Shown here piece after piece: positions 37,505-49,689 of a DNA stretch of 64,000 nt. The notes below the pieces were generated by a model. It did not search any database. It was given only the letters and a program-made list of their open reading frames with translations, and was not told where the DNA came from. Within the stretch, counting starts at the first letter, position 1. Each line of letters begins with the position of its first letter. The position numbers and the translations under genes are program-made. Source of the stretch: Welwitschia mirabilis (taxonomy: Eukaryota; Gnetophyta; Gnetopsida; Welwitschiales); the NCBI GenBank assembly GCA_051453625.1, contig JBOZIK010000001.1, forward strand, positions 220,542,364 through 220,606,363, given 5' to 3'.

Positions 37505-38119
37505 ATTTATTAGTCTCTTAGTAAGAAAGCAAATGCTTCTAGCTTATGAATCAAATTAGTGAAGATAATTAAGTATTTAAACGTANNNNNNNNNNNNNNN
37601 NNNNNNNNNNNNNNNNNNNNNNNNNNNNNNNNNNNNNNNNNNNNNNNNNNNNNNNNNNNNNNNNNNNNNNNNNNNNNNNNNNNNNTTCTATGTTATGAAT
37701 CAAATCAGTGAAGATAATTAAGTATTTAAATGTATAAATAAAATTTAAAAGTCTTACCATATAGGTTCCTAGTTATTATGGGCTTAATATAATGTTTCCT
37801 TATGACTATTGAGAAAAATGATGTGTCATCTGGTATGTCGTCTAGATAACATAGGAGATGATAGTCTCAAAAACTAATTTTTATGACTTCTTTATATTAT
37901 TTTTCTAAAAATTGATTCTTCCTTGGTAAATAAATATTTGAGACATATAATATTTCAAAAAATTATATTAGTCCCTCACTTAAGTGTTTACCAAATTGAT
38001 AATATAAAATGGAGTGTTATATAAATAGAATCATCATAAGATTATAGAAATCTTGACTCAAAAATTGCAGATACACACACACACCCATTAAAAAAAAAAA
38101 AGGATAAAAAAGATGGTAA
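37505..38119. other. A1 3' non-coding internal region
   Basis: No reading frame recognised. A 100-base gap (37586-37685) has about 48 bases of near-identical text on both sides. Confidence 0.5.
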
Positions 38120-39420
38120 ATCCCACTAGGGTGCTACATCCTCCTCCTAAATGGGCTATCATGAACTTTGCTCTAGCACTCAAATGAGGTGGAGATGTAG
38201 GACATTCTTCCTCTAGTGGAAAGTGGGTACTCATAATTGTCTATACTAAACATGTGACCTTATTGCCTTGAATTTGTACTGACTTTGGAATATTCATAGT
38301 GATGCCCTACTTAATCTATGTAACATGACTCCCGAGAGTTGATAACTACTATCTCATATTAGTAATTTGATGCTCCATGAAAGTCATCCTCTGTTTAATC
38401 TTAGTAAAGCCCTAATCCATTATCTCATATATCTTCTAAACCACACTTATAAGTAGAGCTTGTATCTAATCAAATATGATTAATTCTGGGATTTCTCTAG
38501 GGGCCTACTACTAATACCACTCAAACTTCATAGAAATCTATATGCCAATGTCCTACATGTGGAAGTAGAGATCTGTAAATGGGACACTTGCTGTAAGCCT
38601 ATTAACTCTAAAATACCAAAATGCCTGAATATGGCTATGATTACACATGGGAAACTAAGTGTTAAGATGTATCATACCTCTAACATCACTCTTAACCTCC
38701 TTCATATGAAGGAAGCTAAGTTTATCTACTCCCCTTGATGAAAGACTGTTAGTATGTATAGATGTGCTACCACATAGTAACTGCTATGGAAGGAGGAAAT
38801 ACTGTTATGAATCAGTTCTCTATGTAGAACTCTATAGGGTAGAGAAAGATGTGTGATAAGTACTCCTTTCCTATCTCCTATCTCATCTAGTGAAATGTCC
38901 AACATCACATTATAAGCATGTCTCTCCTCCACACCACCTGCTAAGTGGATATGTACACTACATAATCCATCCAATTCTATCACCATAGCAATATGTCCTA
39001 GAAGAGTCGATAACTTATGGCTATTGATCATAGCTATAATAATGTTTATCATATGACCATCTACATTTAGTCACACCTTCATATGCATGGAGTTATAAAA
39101 CTGGTGAATCTTTAAAGTGAACTAAGTGCCCCATGCATTTAGGATTCATCTCAATTGAAGCTCTGTCAGTTTGTCATTTATCTCAGGATTCAATTACCTC
39201 ATGAAATCTATAAATTCCTTTCTACCCTAATGGATGCTATCTAAATGAACTGTGATCTAGTCGAATGAGAAGGGGGACGAGCTGACTCAACTCTCTCAAC
39301 TACTAGGGATATGATAGGTTTTGAGGTAGTCTAGAAAGAGGCTTCTACCTCTACCTATGCTTGTCTTGACTAAGCTCTGGTATGTGGCATACTAAAAATA
39401 TTCATAATATATATCATAGA
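38120..39420 (-). pseudogene. A1 extra ORF 3' of integrase (plant transposon-protein/env-like position)
   Basis: Minus strand, between integrase and the 3' LTR, where Athila elements carry an additional, sometimes env-like, ORF. A clean 108-codon frame (38726-39052) includes INSHKLSTLLGHIAMVIELD, VHIHLAGGVEERHAYNVMLD and HLSLPYRVLHRELI. Immediately upstream in the same frame are LTELQLR, a stop, ILNAWGT, and LKIHQFYNSMHM. This pattern (W....F....I..FY..M ... V.G...NI ... LP..V) resembles, from memory, the putative plant transposon protein domain of Ty3 elements. Downstream, 38290-38430 reads with few stops as KIKQRMTFMEHQITNM followed by a heptad-like stretch, suggesting a coiled coil. No transmembrane segment is clear, so I do not call it an envelope protein. 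Function unknown. Confidence 0.45.
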
Positions 39421-39616
39421 AAATTACGATCTTGGATCATAGTATGTATAATTATTTCCAACTTTCTTTTAAAAAATGTGGCATAAAATCTCATAGACTA
39501 ATTTCTACCCTGCCTTCCCATGTATTGTAGCTCATCCCAAATTACATTAAAAAAAGTGAGAAAAATGGAGAAATATGTGAATTTTATGAAGTTTTATAAC
39601 AAGGATGCTATGAAGT

Positions 39617-39629
39617 AGAGAGAGGGAGG

Positions 39630-39689
<60 letters not shown>

Positions 39690-39833
39690 NNNNNNNNNNN
39701 NNNNNNNNNNNNNNNNNNNNNNNNNNNNNNNNNNNNNNNNNNNNNNNNNNNNNNNNNNNNNNNNNNNNNNNNNNNNNNNNNNNNNNNNNAGAGAGAGAGC
39801 GAGAGAGAGAGAGAGAGAGAGAGAGGCACATAT
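39617..39833. repeat. (GA)n microsatellite spanning a gap
   Basis: About 70 bases of GA before the gap (39690-39789) and 45 after, so the gap lies inside the repeat and its true length is unknown. Open frames of Ser-Leu repeats here are artefacts. Confidence 0.95.
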
Positions 39834-41517
39834 TAAAAATCTGATCTAGTAGAATTGTAGAGCTTTTTGTATTGATCATTTTAACTATAAACATGACTAT
39901 ATTTCATCATACAATGTGAGAGGAATGTGAATTTGGGGGAAAAAATCTAATTCTACCTTGTAAGGCACACAAATTCACATATCTCATAAAATACATGGTG
40001 AAATTCAAATCCATTTGGACCAAAATGATGGGTATGAAAAATTGATCATTCTACATGAAAGTGAAATTCAAAAAGGATNNNNNNNNNNNNNNNNNNNNNN
40101 NNNNNNNNNNNNNNNNNNNNNNNNNNNNNNNNNNNNNNNNNNNNNNNNNNNNNNNNNNNNNNNNNNNNNNNNNNNNNNATTTGGACCAAAATGATGGGTA
40201 TGAAAACTTGGTCATTCTACATGAAAGTGAAATTCAAAAAGGATAAAATAAGAGAAATAATTAAAAATATGTGGAGGAAGAAAACACACCTCATTTTTAA
40301 AATATTTTCTTGAATCTGGTGTTTAGAGGGTAGATCTGATGAAATGAAGCTATTTGGATGTTGGAGGATGCGAAGGCACAATTCTTCTAGCTTAAGAATA
40401 GAGGAATATCATGAAAAAATGAAGAAAATTGGATGAAATAAGGGTTTAAAGCTATATTGCTTCAGCTATTATCTAGTACATCATTCAAACGATAGCCCTA
40501 GGATGACTATTAAACAATGATAAATGTCATCTACCTTTTTGTCTAGACAGTAGTCAAACGACATGGTTTTAAATATTTTGTATAAAATATAAGTGGATGT
40601 AGGATTTACAAAGTTAAGGATGAAAATAAATAAGCCTAAAAATCTTTTATATTGATCTTAAGGGATGAATTTTCCTTGCTATTTGGAGGACTACGATGAT
40701 GGTAAGGCCTAGGAGGTGATGAAGATAGAATGTGGGTTGGAAAGGGTGTGATATACATGATGTATTAAAAGAGTTCAATAGATTGAGGAGGATGATATAC
40801 AAGAAAGGAAAAAAAGCTATCATCCTTGGTATTATGCTTGGAATGACAAGATAGGATGATAGTTAGTGATAGGTCTTTTTGGAAATGGAAAAATGGATAA
40901 GTACGAAACTTAAAATTAAATTTGGAGTTGAAGAGAGAAAAATGCTAGGGTGAAATTGTGGCATGGTTAAGATATTTTTAGGAGGCATATTCAAGGGTTT
41001 GATCATTATGTGTAAAGACCTGAGAATTTCCAATAAGAAGACTTAAAAATAATAAAGTTCTCACCATTATTTATGAAAAAGTAAGTGAATGAATTTAATA
41101 CAACTAATTTGCAAGTAATAAATTCAAAATTAAAAATGAAAAACATGGAACAATAAGAAGATTAACTAGGTTTATCCTAGATTTTAACCTAGCAAGATTT
41201 CTTGGAGAAAATGATAGAACTACATGATGTAAAGATGCATGATTCATTGTAATAAATATCATAGTTTATTATTCAATAAGGTAGTAAAAGGGTCAATATC
41301 CAAAGATTATTTGAAAAAGTATTAATTAATGTTTGGACTATAATTCAATCCATCTTTAGCTTTTACTGATTATAGTACTTTTGATCATAACATCATCTAA
41401 TGACTGATATAGAAAAAAGTTTTCCAAGATTTTGNNNNNNNNNNNNNNNNNNNNNNNNNNNNNNNNNNNNNNNNNNNNNNNNNNNNNNNNNNNNNNNNNN
41501 NNNNNNNNNNNNNNNNN

Positions 41518-41592
41518 AGTGGAGTTTTCACAGCTACCATATCATACTGCTAACCCTTTAGTGGAGTTTTCACAGCTACCATATCATACTGC
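41518..41592. repeat. 33-bp unit in duplicate, 42-bp period, beside a gap
   Basis: AGTGGAGTTTTCACAGCTAC and the following 13 bases occur at 41518-41550 and again at 41560-41592, separated by 9 bases. The 83-base gap 41435-41517 adjoins, so more copies may be missing. Confidence 0.85.
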
Positions 41593-41990
41593 CAAAGGCC
41601 ACTCTTAAGAAAATTTGACCTAGTGTGCTTATAATAGGATATCATGATATGTAAGGAGGGTTAACTTTTATTTTATTCCTTTTTTAATTATTTGTTATTT
41701 TTAAATGGAGTTAGGATCCCATTTTAATAGCATTGATTAATCATTAGAGTAAAATAACAAAACACATAATTGTCAATAAGCATCTAATTAACATAACTGA
41801 TTCTAAAAAAATTAATCAAGGAGATTAGTGGGTTAAGTATAGGAATATATGAAAATTAGATGAATCCAATCTTTTTACTATAATATTCCCAAATTAATGG
41901 ATACTTAATCATGATATGACATATGAAATTTAAACATGAATCAAAGTTAAAGATGATCAAGTAGCATCCTAACTTAAACCAAGAAATAGA

Positions 41991-43140
41991 TCTAAGAGAA
42001 GATTTAGAAAATGGCATAGGAAATATCCTCCTCTTTTTCCTTAAGGGGATCTTCCAAGTTAAGTGCTTATATTAGGTTTTAGGCATAAGCACAATAATTA
42101 GGTGATGTGAAAAGTTTAATTCTTTGTCCATTGAATTTTTGTATATCTTTGGATTTCAAATCAGAAATATTAACATACTAATTAGAATGAACTTTTTCCA
42201 TAAGGTAAGGATCTAACCGTTTAGAGGTAAACTTTTTATGTAAGAGATGAACTTGAGTATTATACAATAGAACCAACTGACCAAGTTAAAAATATTTAGA
42301 GATAAGCCTTTTATCATGGTAAAATTTTGATTGATCTTTTTAGATGAGTTGTCTATGAATAGCATAATTGCATTTCTCATCAAGATGTTGAAGTTGGACT
42401 AGTCTATGCTAAATAGTATCATCAAAACCCATGATATTAAGTTGATAGATGGTTTTATAAGAATTATATCACACATCANNNNNNNNNNNNNNNNNNNNNN
42501 NNNNTCATAAGGGGAAAAAACAAGTGAACTATGCCAAGCAGTACGGTAAGCCCATAGTACATCATTAAGTTTAAGGAATCAATATGTATTGTTTTTACAA
42601 ATGAGTTTTGAAGAATTTTCTTGATTTCCCTATTTGCATTTTTAGCTTGACCATTTATTTGAAGGTGATAACCATTGACAATACTATGTTCAATTCCTAC
42701 TAAAATAAGGAGTTTCGTAAGAATTTTATTCACAAAATGAGTTTCTTAATCACTTATGGAAATTCTTTGAAAGCCAAATCTATGAAAAATATTATATTTA
42801 AGAAAAGTACATATAGGTTTGGCATCATTTATGATTGTAGAAATTGCTTCTACCCATTTTCTCACATAATTCACAACCATAGGATGTAATTTTTATTACA
42901 AGAATATGGTGTAAGAGCACCTATGAAGTTTATGCCCCAATAATAAAAAAGTTCACACTCTAAGGTTGAAGTAACATGTCTTAATATTTGTAAAGGCTAT
43001 CAAAATGTTGACAAGCATTACATTTTCTTGTAAAGTTAAATGAATCTTTAAAGAGGCTAGGCTAATAGAATCCTACATGAATGACTTTCATAGAATTATT
43101 TTAATCACAAAAATGACTTCCACATATTTCACCATGACAA
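41991..43140 (-). pseudogene. A1 integrase
   Basis: Minus strand. VVNYVRKWVEAISTIINDAK and FGFQRISISD, a stop, then ETHFVNKIL match the integrase core (VDYVSKWVEA ... FGxPRxIISDxGTHFxN). Next, 42476-42733 has GIEHSIVNGYHLQINGQAKN followed by REIKKILQ, matching GVxHxxxTxYHPQTxGQxExxNREIKxIL. A 26-base gap (42479-42504) follows, then worn text like the basic tail. A stop in the catalytic core shows it is dead. One 85-codon stretch stays open. Confidence 0.65.
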
Positions 43141-43344
43141 AAAGTAAAAATATCATATTACTCCCATTCTAGCATACATTTACGCATGATTTGATCTTTA
43201 CATCTTTAGTAGAGGTAAGGTTGATCCCACTCATAGTTTTCTGTTCTATGATGAAAATATTTTCTCTGATTGTAAGTCCAATGTTGGGGAGTTTTTAAAG
43301 TAACAAAATAGTTAACAATATCATCATTCCATGAGGAAGGATGT

Positions 43345-43790
43345 TTAAAAGAGATGAAATAAAAAATGTATAATGGAGAAGATTTGCTCATTTGAAAAAA
43401 GTTTTTGGATAGGAAGATAAGTAGAAAAATGTAAGGGGTATTGTCCATGAGGGATTTTAAATAAATGATTAGTCAAATAATTATGTTTTCCTTTTTTACT
43501 AATGATGATTAGATTGAATTCTTGTATTAACAATACCCCTCTAAAAAGTATTACATTAGAATCCTTCTTGGTCATGAGATATTAAATGATAGCATGATCA
43601 GTGTAGACATTAGTATGAAAATCAAGAAGATAGTGTCAAAGTTCCTCAAGACAAAAGATCATGGTAATAATTTCTTTTTCAACATTGTTATAATTAAGGT
43701 TAACTCTTGATAGGGTTTTACTAATATAGAAAATAACATTATAACTTTTCTCATGTTTTTATCCTAATACATCCCCTACAATAATATTGC
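43345..43790 (-). pseudogene. A1 RNase H
   Basis: Minus strand. LEELRHYLLDFHTNVYTDHA, then after a stop YLMTKKDSNVILFRGVLLIQ and EFNLIII match the Ty3 RNase H (LEKFRxYLxGxKVxVxTDHAALKYLMxKKDAKPRLxRWxLLLQEFDLEI). The TDHA catalytic motif is intact here, unlike in E2. Upstream, VNLNYNNVEKEIITMIFC matches LNYTTTEKELLAVVFA. Confidence 0.65.
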
Positions 43791-43921
43791 TTACATCACA
43801 CATAGGTAAAAGTCATTATTCTAATTAGGTCCTCTTATAATAGGTGTAAAAGTAATTTCATATTTAATATTTTCAAAGGCATTTTCATAAGACTTATTTT
43901 AATTAAATTCAACATCTTCTT

Positions 43922-44700
43922 CTAAGAGAGAATAAAGGCTTGACCAAGAAAAGATCTGAGTTGTTTCACATTGCTTGGAGGAGCAAAGGTTTTAATGATA
44001 TCTATTTTAGTGGGATGTAATTGAATTCCATTTCTAGAAATATGATGACCTAAAACTATTCCATCCCTTACCAAAAAGTCTCTCTTTTCCCAACTAGAAT
44101 GAAGGCTAGTTTCTATGCATTGGTTAAGGACTTTTTCCAATCTTTCTAAGGTTTTATTAAAATAATTCCCAAAAATTAAAAAGTCATCCATGAATATTTC
44201 TATTGATTTATTAATTATATCTAAAAATATTACCATCATAATCCTTTGAAAGGTTCTAGGTACATTACATAAAGCAAAGACATTCTTATAAAGGCAAAGG
44301 TACCAAGAGGAGAAGTGAAAGTTTTCTTGGCTTGATCTTTATTGGCTATGCATACTTCATTGTAATCACTATATCCATCAAGAAAGAAATAATATGCATG
44401 GCCTTGGATCCTTTCAACAATTTGGTCTAGAAATGGCAAGAGACAATAGTTTTTTTTGGTGACATCATAAGCTTTATAAAATCTATTCAAAATCACCACT
44501 TTCCATTTTTTTGAGTACTATAGTAAGGGAGCTAATCCATTCACTGTTAAATATGGCACAAATGATTCCTACATCTATAAGTTTAATGATTTCTTCCTTT
44601 TACTACTTACTTAAGGACAAGGTTAAGTCTCCTTTGTGGTTGTCAAATAGGCTCAAAATTATCTTCCAAATAGATTTTATTCTAAACAATGAAAGCAGGA
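43922..44700 (-). pseudogene. A1 reverse transcriptase, FMDD intact
   Basis: Two open pieces abut with one frame change near 44237. The first (44236-44499) has CLLPFLDQIVERIQGHAYYF, then FLDGYSDYNEVCIANKDQ and TFTSPLGTFAFIRMSL, matching xHFPLPFIDQxLxRLxGHxYYCFLDGYSGYNQ ... TFTCPYGTFAYRRMPFG. The second (43922-44239) has IEIFMDDFLIFGN with the catalytic FMDD at 44183-44194, then RDGIVLGHHISRNGIQ and PPSNVKQLRSFLG, matching the RT connection region. Upstream to 44560 is FNSEWISSLTIVLKK (SDSxWVSPxxxVPKK). Best preserved part of A1. The frame change and missing NAP box show that it is not functional. Confidence 0.75.
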
Positions 44701-44802
44701 ATGACTAAAAGATCTTTATGACTCCAAGTAAAAGCATGTGTTTTGGATTTAAGAAGTTGAAGTAGTAATTCTTCTTGAGAAGGATTAAGACATGCATTAA
44801 TG

Positions 44803-45433
44803 NNNNNNNNNNNNNNNNNNNNNNNNNNNNNNNNNNNNNNNNNNNNNNNNNNNNNNNNNNNNNNNNNNNNNNNNNNNNNNNNNNNNNNNNNNNNNNNNNN
44901 NNNNNNNNNNNNNNNNNNNNNNNNNNNNNNNNNNNNNNNNNNNNNNNNNNNNNNNNNNNNNNNNNNNNNNNNNNNNNNNNNNNNNNNNNNNNNNNNNNNN
45001 NNNNNNNNNNNNNNNNNNNNNNNNNNNNNNNNNNNNNNNNNNNNNNNNNNNNNNNNNNNNNNNNNNNNNNNNNNNNNNNNNNNNNNNNNNNNNNNNNNNN
45101 NNNNNNNNNNNNNNNNNNNNNNNNNNNNNNNNNNNNNNNNNNNNNNNNNNNNNNNNNNNNNNNNNNNNNNNNNNNNNNNNNNNNNNNNNNNNNNNNNNNN
45201 NNNNNNNNNNNNNNNNNNNNNNNNNNNNNNNNNNNNNNNNNNNNNNNNNNNNNNNNNNNNNNNNNNNNNNNNNNNNNNNNNNNNNNNNNNNNNNNNNNNN
45301 NNNNNNNNNNNNNNNNNNNNNNNNNNNNNNNNNNNNNNNNNNNNNNNNNNNNNNNNNNNNNNNNNNNNNNNNNNNNNNNNNNNNNNNNNNNNNNNNNNNN
45401 NNNNNNNNNNNNNNNNNNNNNNNNNNNNNNNNN
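44803..45433. other. Assembly gap (631 N) in A1 pol
   Basis: Flanked by the same 22 bases on each side (44781-44802 and 45434-45455). Confidence 0.95.
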
Positions 45434-45799
45434 AGGATTAAGACATGCATTAATGATTAATGGTTTTTGAAGGTCATTATTTAAAAATATATATTTTAGT
45501 CCATTTGGTAGTTCTTTAAGTTCTAAATTAGAATTATACTTTATTATTGTTGGAATTATCTCTTGATGTAGAAGGTTTTTATGGTATTAACATGTTAAAC
45601 ATCATGATTAAGGAGAGATCCAAATTTTTAATTTCTTTCCTCATTCAAGTTATTGCCAAAGAGGTCATTATTGAGATATATGGATTAGAGGAATTAAGGC
45701 TTTTAAAGATTTCTTTACATTTTTCGAGATCACCAAATAAAGTGAGTTTGTGTAAAGTGAGGATTCTTTTTTCTAAAGGATTATTTTAATAAGCATTAA

Positions 45800-46185
45800 G
45801 GGCCTAATTTACTATTCAACATCAAAGTCTTCTCCCATATATTTTTTAGCTGCATCAAAGGCTCTAATAGTAAATTTCATATTTCCTACATGACATTCCA
45901 TCATACCTATTTATGTATCAATAATGCAATGAGCTATTGCACAAAAAATCTTCCTAAGAATAAAGGTTATCCTCCATTATGTTCTACATAAATAATGATC
46001 ACATATATAGTGTAAAAGTCCTCTTCAATTTGTATGACCAGATTCTTAATGATTCTAATTGATTTTCTAAGAGTTGCATCAGCTAGTTCCAACATAATTT
46101 TTATTAATTCAATCCTATTTTCTAACCCAAACTTTTTACAAATGTGAAATGACATAATGTTAACACTAGCTCCTATGTCTATTAG
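45800..46185 (-). pseudogene. A1 protease
   Basis: Minus strand. DIGASVNIM (Asp codon at about 46177-46179) is the aspartic protease active site in the form found in Athila elements (DLGASVNLMP). It is followed by HICKKFGLENRIELIKIMLE, LADATLRKSIRIIKNLVIQI and EEDFYTI, matching xRLGIGELxxTRMxLQLADRSxxxPxGxxEDVxVxV. The 62-codon downstream piece is open. A later segment resembles the flap end (ILGRPFLATA). Would process gag-pol. Confidence 0.65.
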
Positions 46186-47298
46186 TTCTTTCTTGATCTT
46201 TTTATTGTGTTCTAAGATAAAACTAACTGTGGCATTCCATTGGTCTTTGAATTTTAGACATTTTTATGCTATCAAGTTAGAAAGAGATTGTGCAAAGAAT
46301 ATCCTACTTGATATGATTCTTTTTGATTTTCTCTTAACTAAGTCCTTTCAAATTTTATTGTATCTAGGATTATCTTGTAATATTTTCTAGAAAGGTAAGT
46401 TGATGCTTACATCTTGCATAATCGCCTTAAGATAATCATCATAGATAGGATTAGTCTTTAGTCTTTCTAACCAAGGAGTTATGTATTTATTTCTTATATT
46501 CTCATTAGTTGTTTTATGATTGGATTTCTCTTTAGAAGCTAAAAGAAAGATAGTTTGATCAATAATTTCTATGTCATCATCATGGCTTTCATCTTCTTAG
46601 TTATGAGAAGTGGGGGCTACTTCATTAGGAGTTGTATCATATCCACTTCTTATCACTATCTTCCAATTCTTTTATACATTTTTTGAGTTAGGAGTGGTTT
46701 GGGTTGCAAGGGATCCTCGAGCTCTTTAGTTCCCTACCATGTTTTGTTGAAGGATTCCAATCAAATTTTTTAAGTTCTTATTTTGATTTTTTAAATTTTT
46801 GTTGGTATCTTCTTGCATCTTGTTCACTTCTTCCATTGACTCTCTAAGAGAGTTGGGCTAAAAGCTGTCAAGCTAAAAATTATTGAACTAAAAGTTATTA
46901 CTTTGATATATATTATTAAAAGANNNNNNNNNNNNNNNNNNNNNNNNNNNNNNNNNNNNNNNNNNNNNNNNNNNNNNNNNNNNNNNNNNNNNNNNNNNNN
47001 NNNNNNNNNNNNNNNNNNNNNNNNNNNNNNNNNNNNNNNNNNNNNNNNNNNNNNNNNNNNNNNNNNNNNNNNNNNNNNNNNNNNNNNNNNNNNNNNNNNN
47101 NNNNNNNNNNNNNNNNNNNNNNNNNNNNNNNNNNNNNNNNNNNNNNNNNNNNNNNNNNNNNNNNNNNNNNNNNNNNNNNNNNNNNNNNNNNNNNNNNNNN
47201 NNNNNNNNNNNNNNNNNNNNNNNNNNNNNNNNNNNNNNNNNNNNNNNNNNNNNNNNNNNNNNNNNNNNNNNNNNNNNNNNNNNNNNNNNNNNNNNNNN

Positions 47299-48770
47299 AG
47301 GATTCCAATCAAATTTGTTAAGTTCTTATTTTGATTTTTTTAAATTTTTGTTGGTATCTTCTTGCATCTTGTTCACTTCTTCCATTGACTCTCTAAGAGA
47401 GTTGGGTTAAAAGCTATCAAGCTAAAAATTATTAAAGTAAAAGTTATTTGACTAAAAGTTATTACTTTGATATATATTATTAAAAGAGGATTTGAAGATA
47501 AGCTATGGTTCCATATTTCATGGTTGAAACTACTAATTATTTTTGAAGGTATTAGGTTTTTAATTAAATTCATAAGCTTCTTTATAGATCATTTCTCTAT
47601 ATGTTGGTAAAGTAGAACAATCTTTACTATAATGNNNNNNNNNNNNNNNNNNNNNNNNNNNNNNNNNNNNNNNNNNNNNNNNNNNNNNNNNNNNNNNNNN
47701 NNNNNNNNNNNNNNNNNNNNNNNNNNNNNNNNNNTTCCATATTTCATGGTTGAAATTACTGATTATTTTTGAAGGTATTAGGTTTTTGATTAAATGCATA
47801 AGCTTCTTTATAGATCATTTCTCTACATGTTGGTAAAGTAGAACAATCTTTACTATAATGGGAGTTGTCTTCACATATTTCACAAGGAGAGTAATGTATT
47901 GATGGTTGATGTCATTTATTTAAAATTTTTGTATTAGCCAAGGCCTTAGTTTAGTTTATAATGTGTTGATAAGATCTTGAACTAGGTTGCTAGGGCTAGG
48001 TTGCTCTTCATGTTGTAATTTCTTAATATCTTTTAACATTTGCCCTACAGTTCTATTTTCTTTGATGGTTGATTTAGGCCATGTTTGACTAATTTCTACA
48101 AGTTCTTCAAAAATTTTTTTAAACATCTTGTAAATTTAAGTTGAGTAAATTTCCCCTACATGTAAAATATACTAGTTACATAATTTGTCTATTCAATTTA
48201 CTATAAAAGTAGCTAACAAGTTCTACTCTTGAAAATTCATCTACAAGATTAGATGAGATAGTAATTAAAAATTTGTCATAAGTTATAGCATAATCTTCAT
48301 GAGGTTATTGTGAAAAGTTGGTGATTTCTTTTTTCTTTTTTTTCCTCATGATTACTTCACTCATGAATCTTTTTAAGGCATATTGAACTTGACTCCCAGT
48401 ATTAAGGATTTTATATGGGATAGTTTTCAACCAATTTTTAGCCTTACCTCTAAGGATGAAAGGGAAAATAAATTATGTAANNNNNNNNNNNNNNNNNNNN
48501 NNNNNNNNNNNNNNNNNNNNNNNNNNNNNNNNNNNNNNNNNNNNNNNNNNNNNNNNNNNNNNNNNNNNNNNNNNNNNNNNTCAACCAATTTTTAGCCTTA
48601 CCTCTAAGGATGAAAGGGAAAATAAATTATGTAAGTCCTATTAATTACCTTCTTTTTTTCATTTCCTACAATAAGAGTGAGTTTTTATATTTTTGCTAAG
48701 TGTTGTCAGGATTTTTATTCATATACTTTTAAAAAGATAGGATAGGCCTGCAAGTTTTTAAGTTCTACAT
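47299..48770 (-). pseudogene. A1 gag with CCHC zinc knuckle
   Basis: Minus strand. Near 48740-48800 FNLPNGDDVELKNLQAYPI, then FILRGKAKNWLKTIPYK (about 48410-48460), YALKRFMSEVIMRKKKK and PHEDYAITYDKFLITISSNL match the gag of A2 at the right end of the window (FNLPPSDNVELMNLSAYPL ... FPIILREKAKLWFRTIPHK). The zinc knuckle CEICEDNSHYSKDC (CX2CX4HX4C, complete) lies at about 47840-47885. Two gaps with duplicated flanks interrupt the region. Stops are frequent. 46924-47298 is a further 375-base gap. Confidence 0.65.
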
Positions 48771-49668
48771 CATCTCCATTAGGTAGGTTAAAGGGGTTTT
48801 GGATCTATCTTTTTCTTTGAGATATCAGCTCCTTGAGAGTTAAGTTAGAACTAGGAGTAGAAGTAAAGGTAGAAATTTTTAAAGAAAATAATGTTTAAAG
48901 GTAGGATTTTAAAAGGAAGATGGTTTAAACAAATTACTTTTAGAAATAGATAAATTACTTTTAGAAATGTGAAAATCAGAATAAGCATCTTTCTCTGTTC
49001 TAGATTGAAATGAAATTTTCTCATCTTGAATTCTTGAATTGAACTATATTAATCCTTTTTTAATTGTTTAAATAATAAATTACTTCTTTTGCTGATTCTT
49101 TTTTTGTGTGACCATTTCTTTGAATTTCATAAAAGGTTAAAACAAACTTTATTATACCAAACTAGAAAACTACCTTCTAGATCAAATGAAGTACAAGAAG
49201 GAGGCTATACCAACAATGGATGTACATAAAGTATAGATCAAGTTTATTGAAAATAATAGTAGTCTCAAAAGTAAAACTAATAGAAATTGGAAAAGCAATC
49301 TAAACTAATAAATTAAAAGTGCAAAATAACCTAAGAAGAAGAAAAATTATATGTACACACTACANNNNNNNNNNNNNNNNNNNNNNNNNNNNNNNNNNNN
49401 NNNNNNNNNNNNNNNNNNNNNNNNNNNNNNNNNNNNNNNNNNNNNNNNNNNNNNNNNNNNNNNNATAGATCAAGTTTATTGAAAATAATGGTAGTCTCAA
49501 AAGTACAACTAATAGAAATTGGAAAAGCAATCTAAACTAAGAAATTAAAAGTGCAAAATAACCTAAGAAGAAGAAAAATTGTATGTACACACTACACAAT
49601 TAGACATTTTGAAATCAATTTGCTTACTTGAATGGTGAAAATTAAACTTTCAAACTTCCTTGAACTCC
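48771..49668. other. A1 5' leader
   Basis: Between primer site and gag. No gene. One 100-base gap (49365-49464) flanked by about 132 near-identical bases. Confidence 0.5.
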
Positions 49669-49686
49669 TCCCCAGTAATAGTGGTA
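49669..49686 (-). other. A1 primer-binding site, tRNA-Asp type, decayed
   Basis: Minus-strand TACCACTATTACTGGGGA lies 3 nt from the LTR end. Compared with the plant tRNA-Asp primer site TGGCGCCGTTGCCGGGGA it has 11 identities, 6 transitions and 1 transversion. The last five bases and the spacing are exact. tRNA-Asp priming is typical of Athila elements. Confidence 0.65.
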
Positions 49687-49689
49687 AGT

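Larger units (their letters stand above)
39421..41990. other. A1 internal non-coding region with microsatellite and gaps
   Basis: Lies between integrase and the extra ORF. Contains a (GA)n tract, three gaps and a 42-bp-period duplication, but no recognised coding text. Two more degenerate copies of the bipartite motif occur near 40477-40565. Confidence 0.5.

Noticed and set aside
39547-39894. 115-codon Ser-Leu repeat frame
   Set aside because: Product of the (GA)n microsatellite and a gap.
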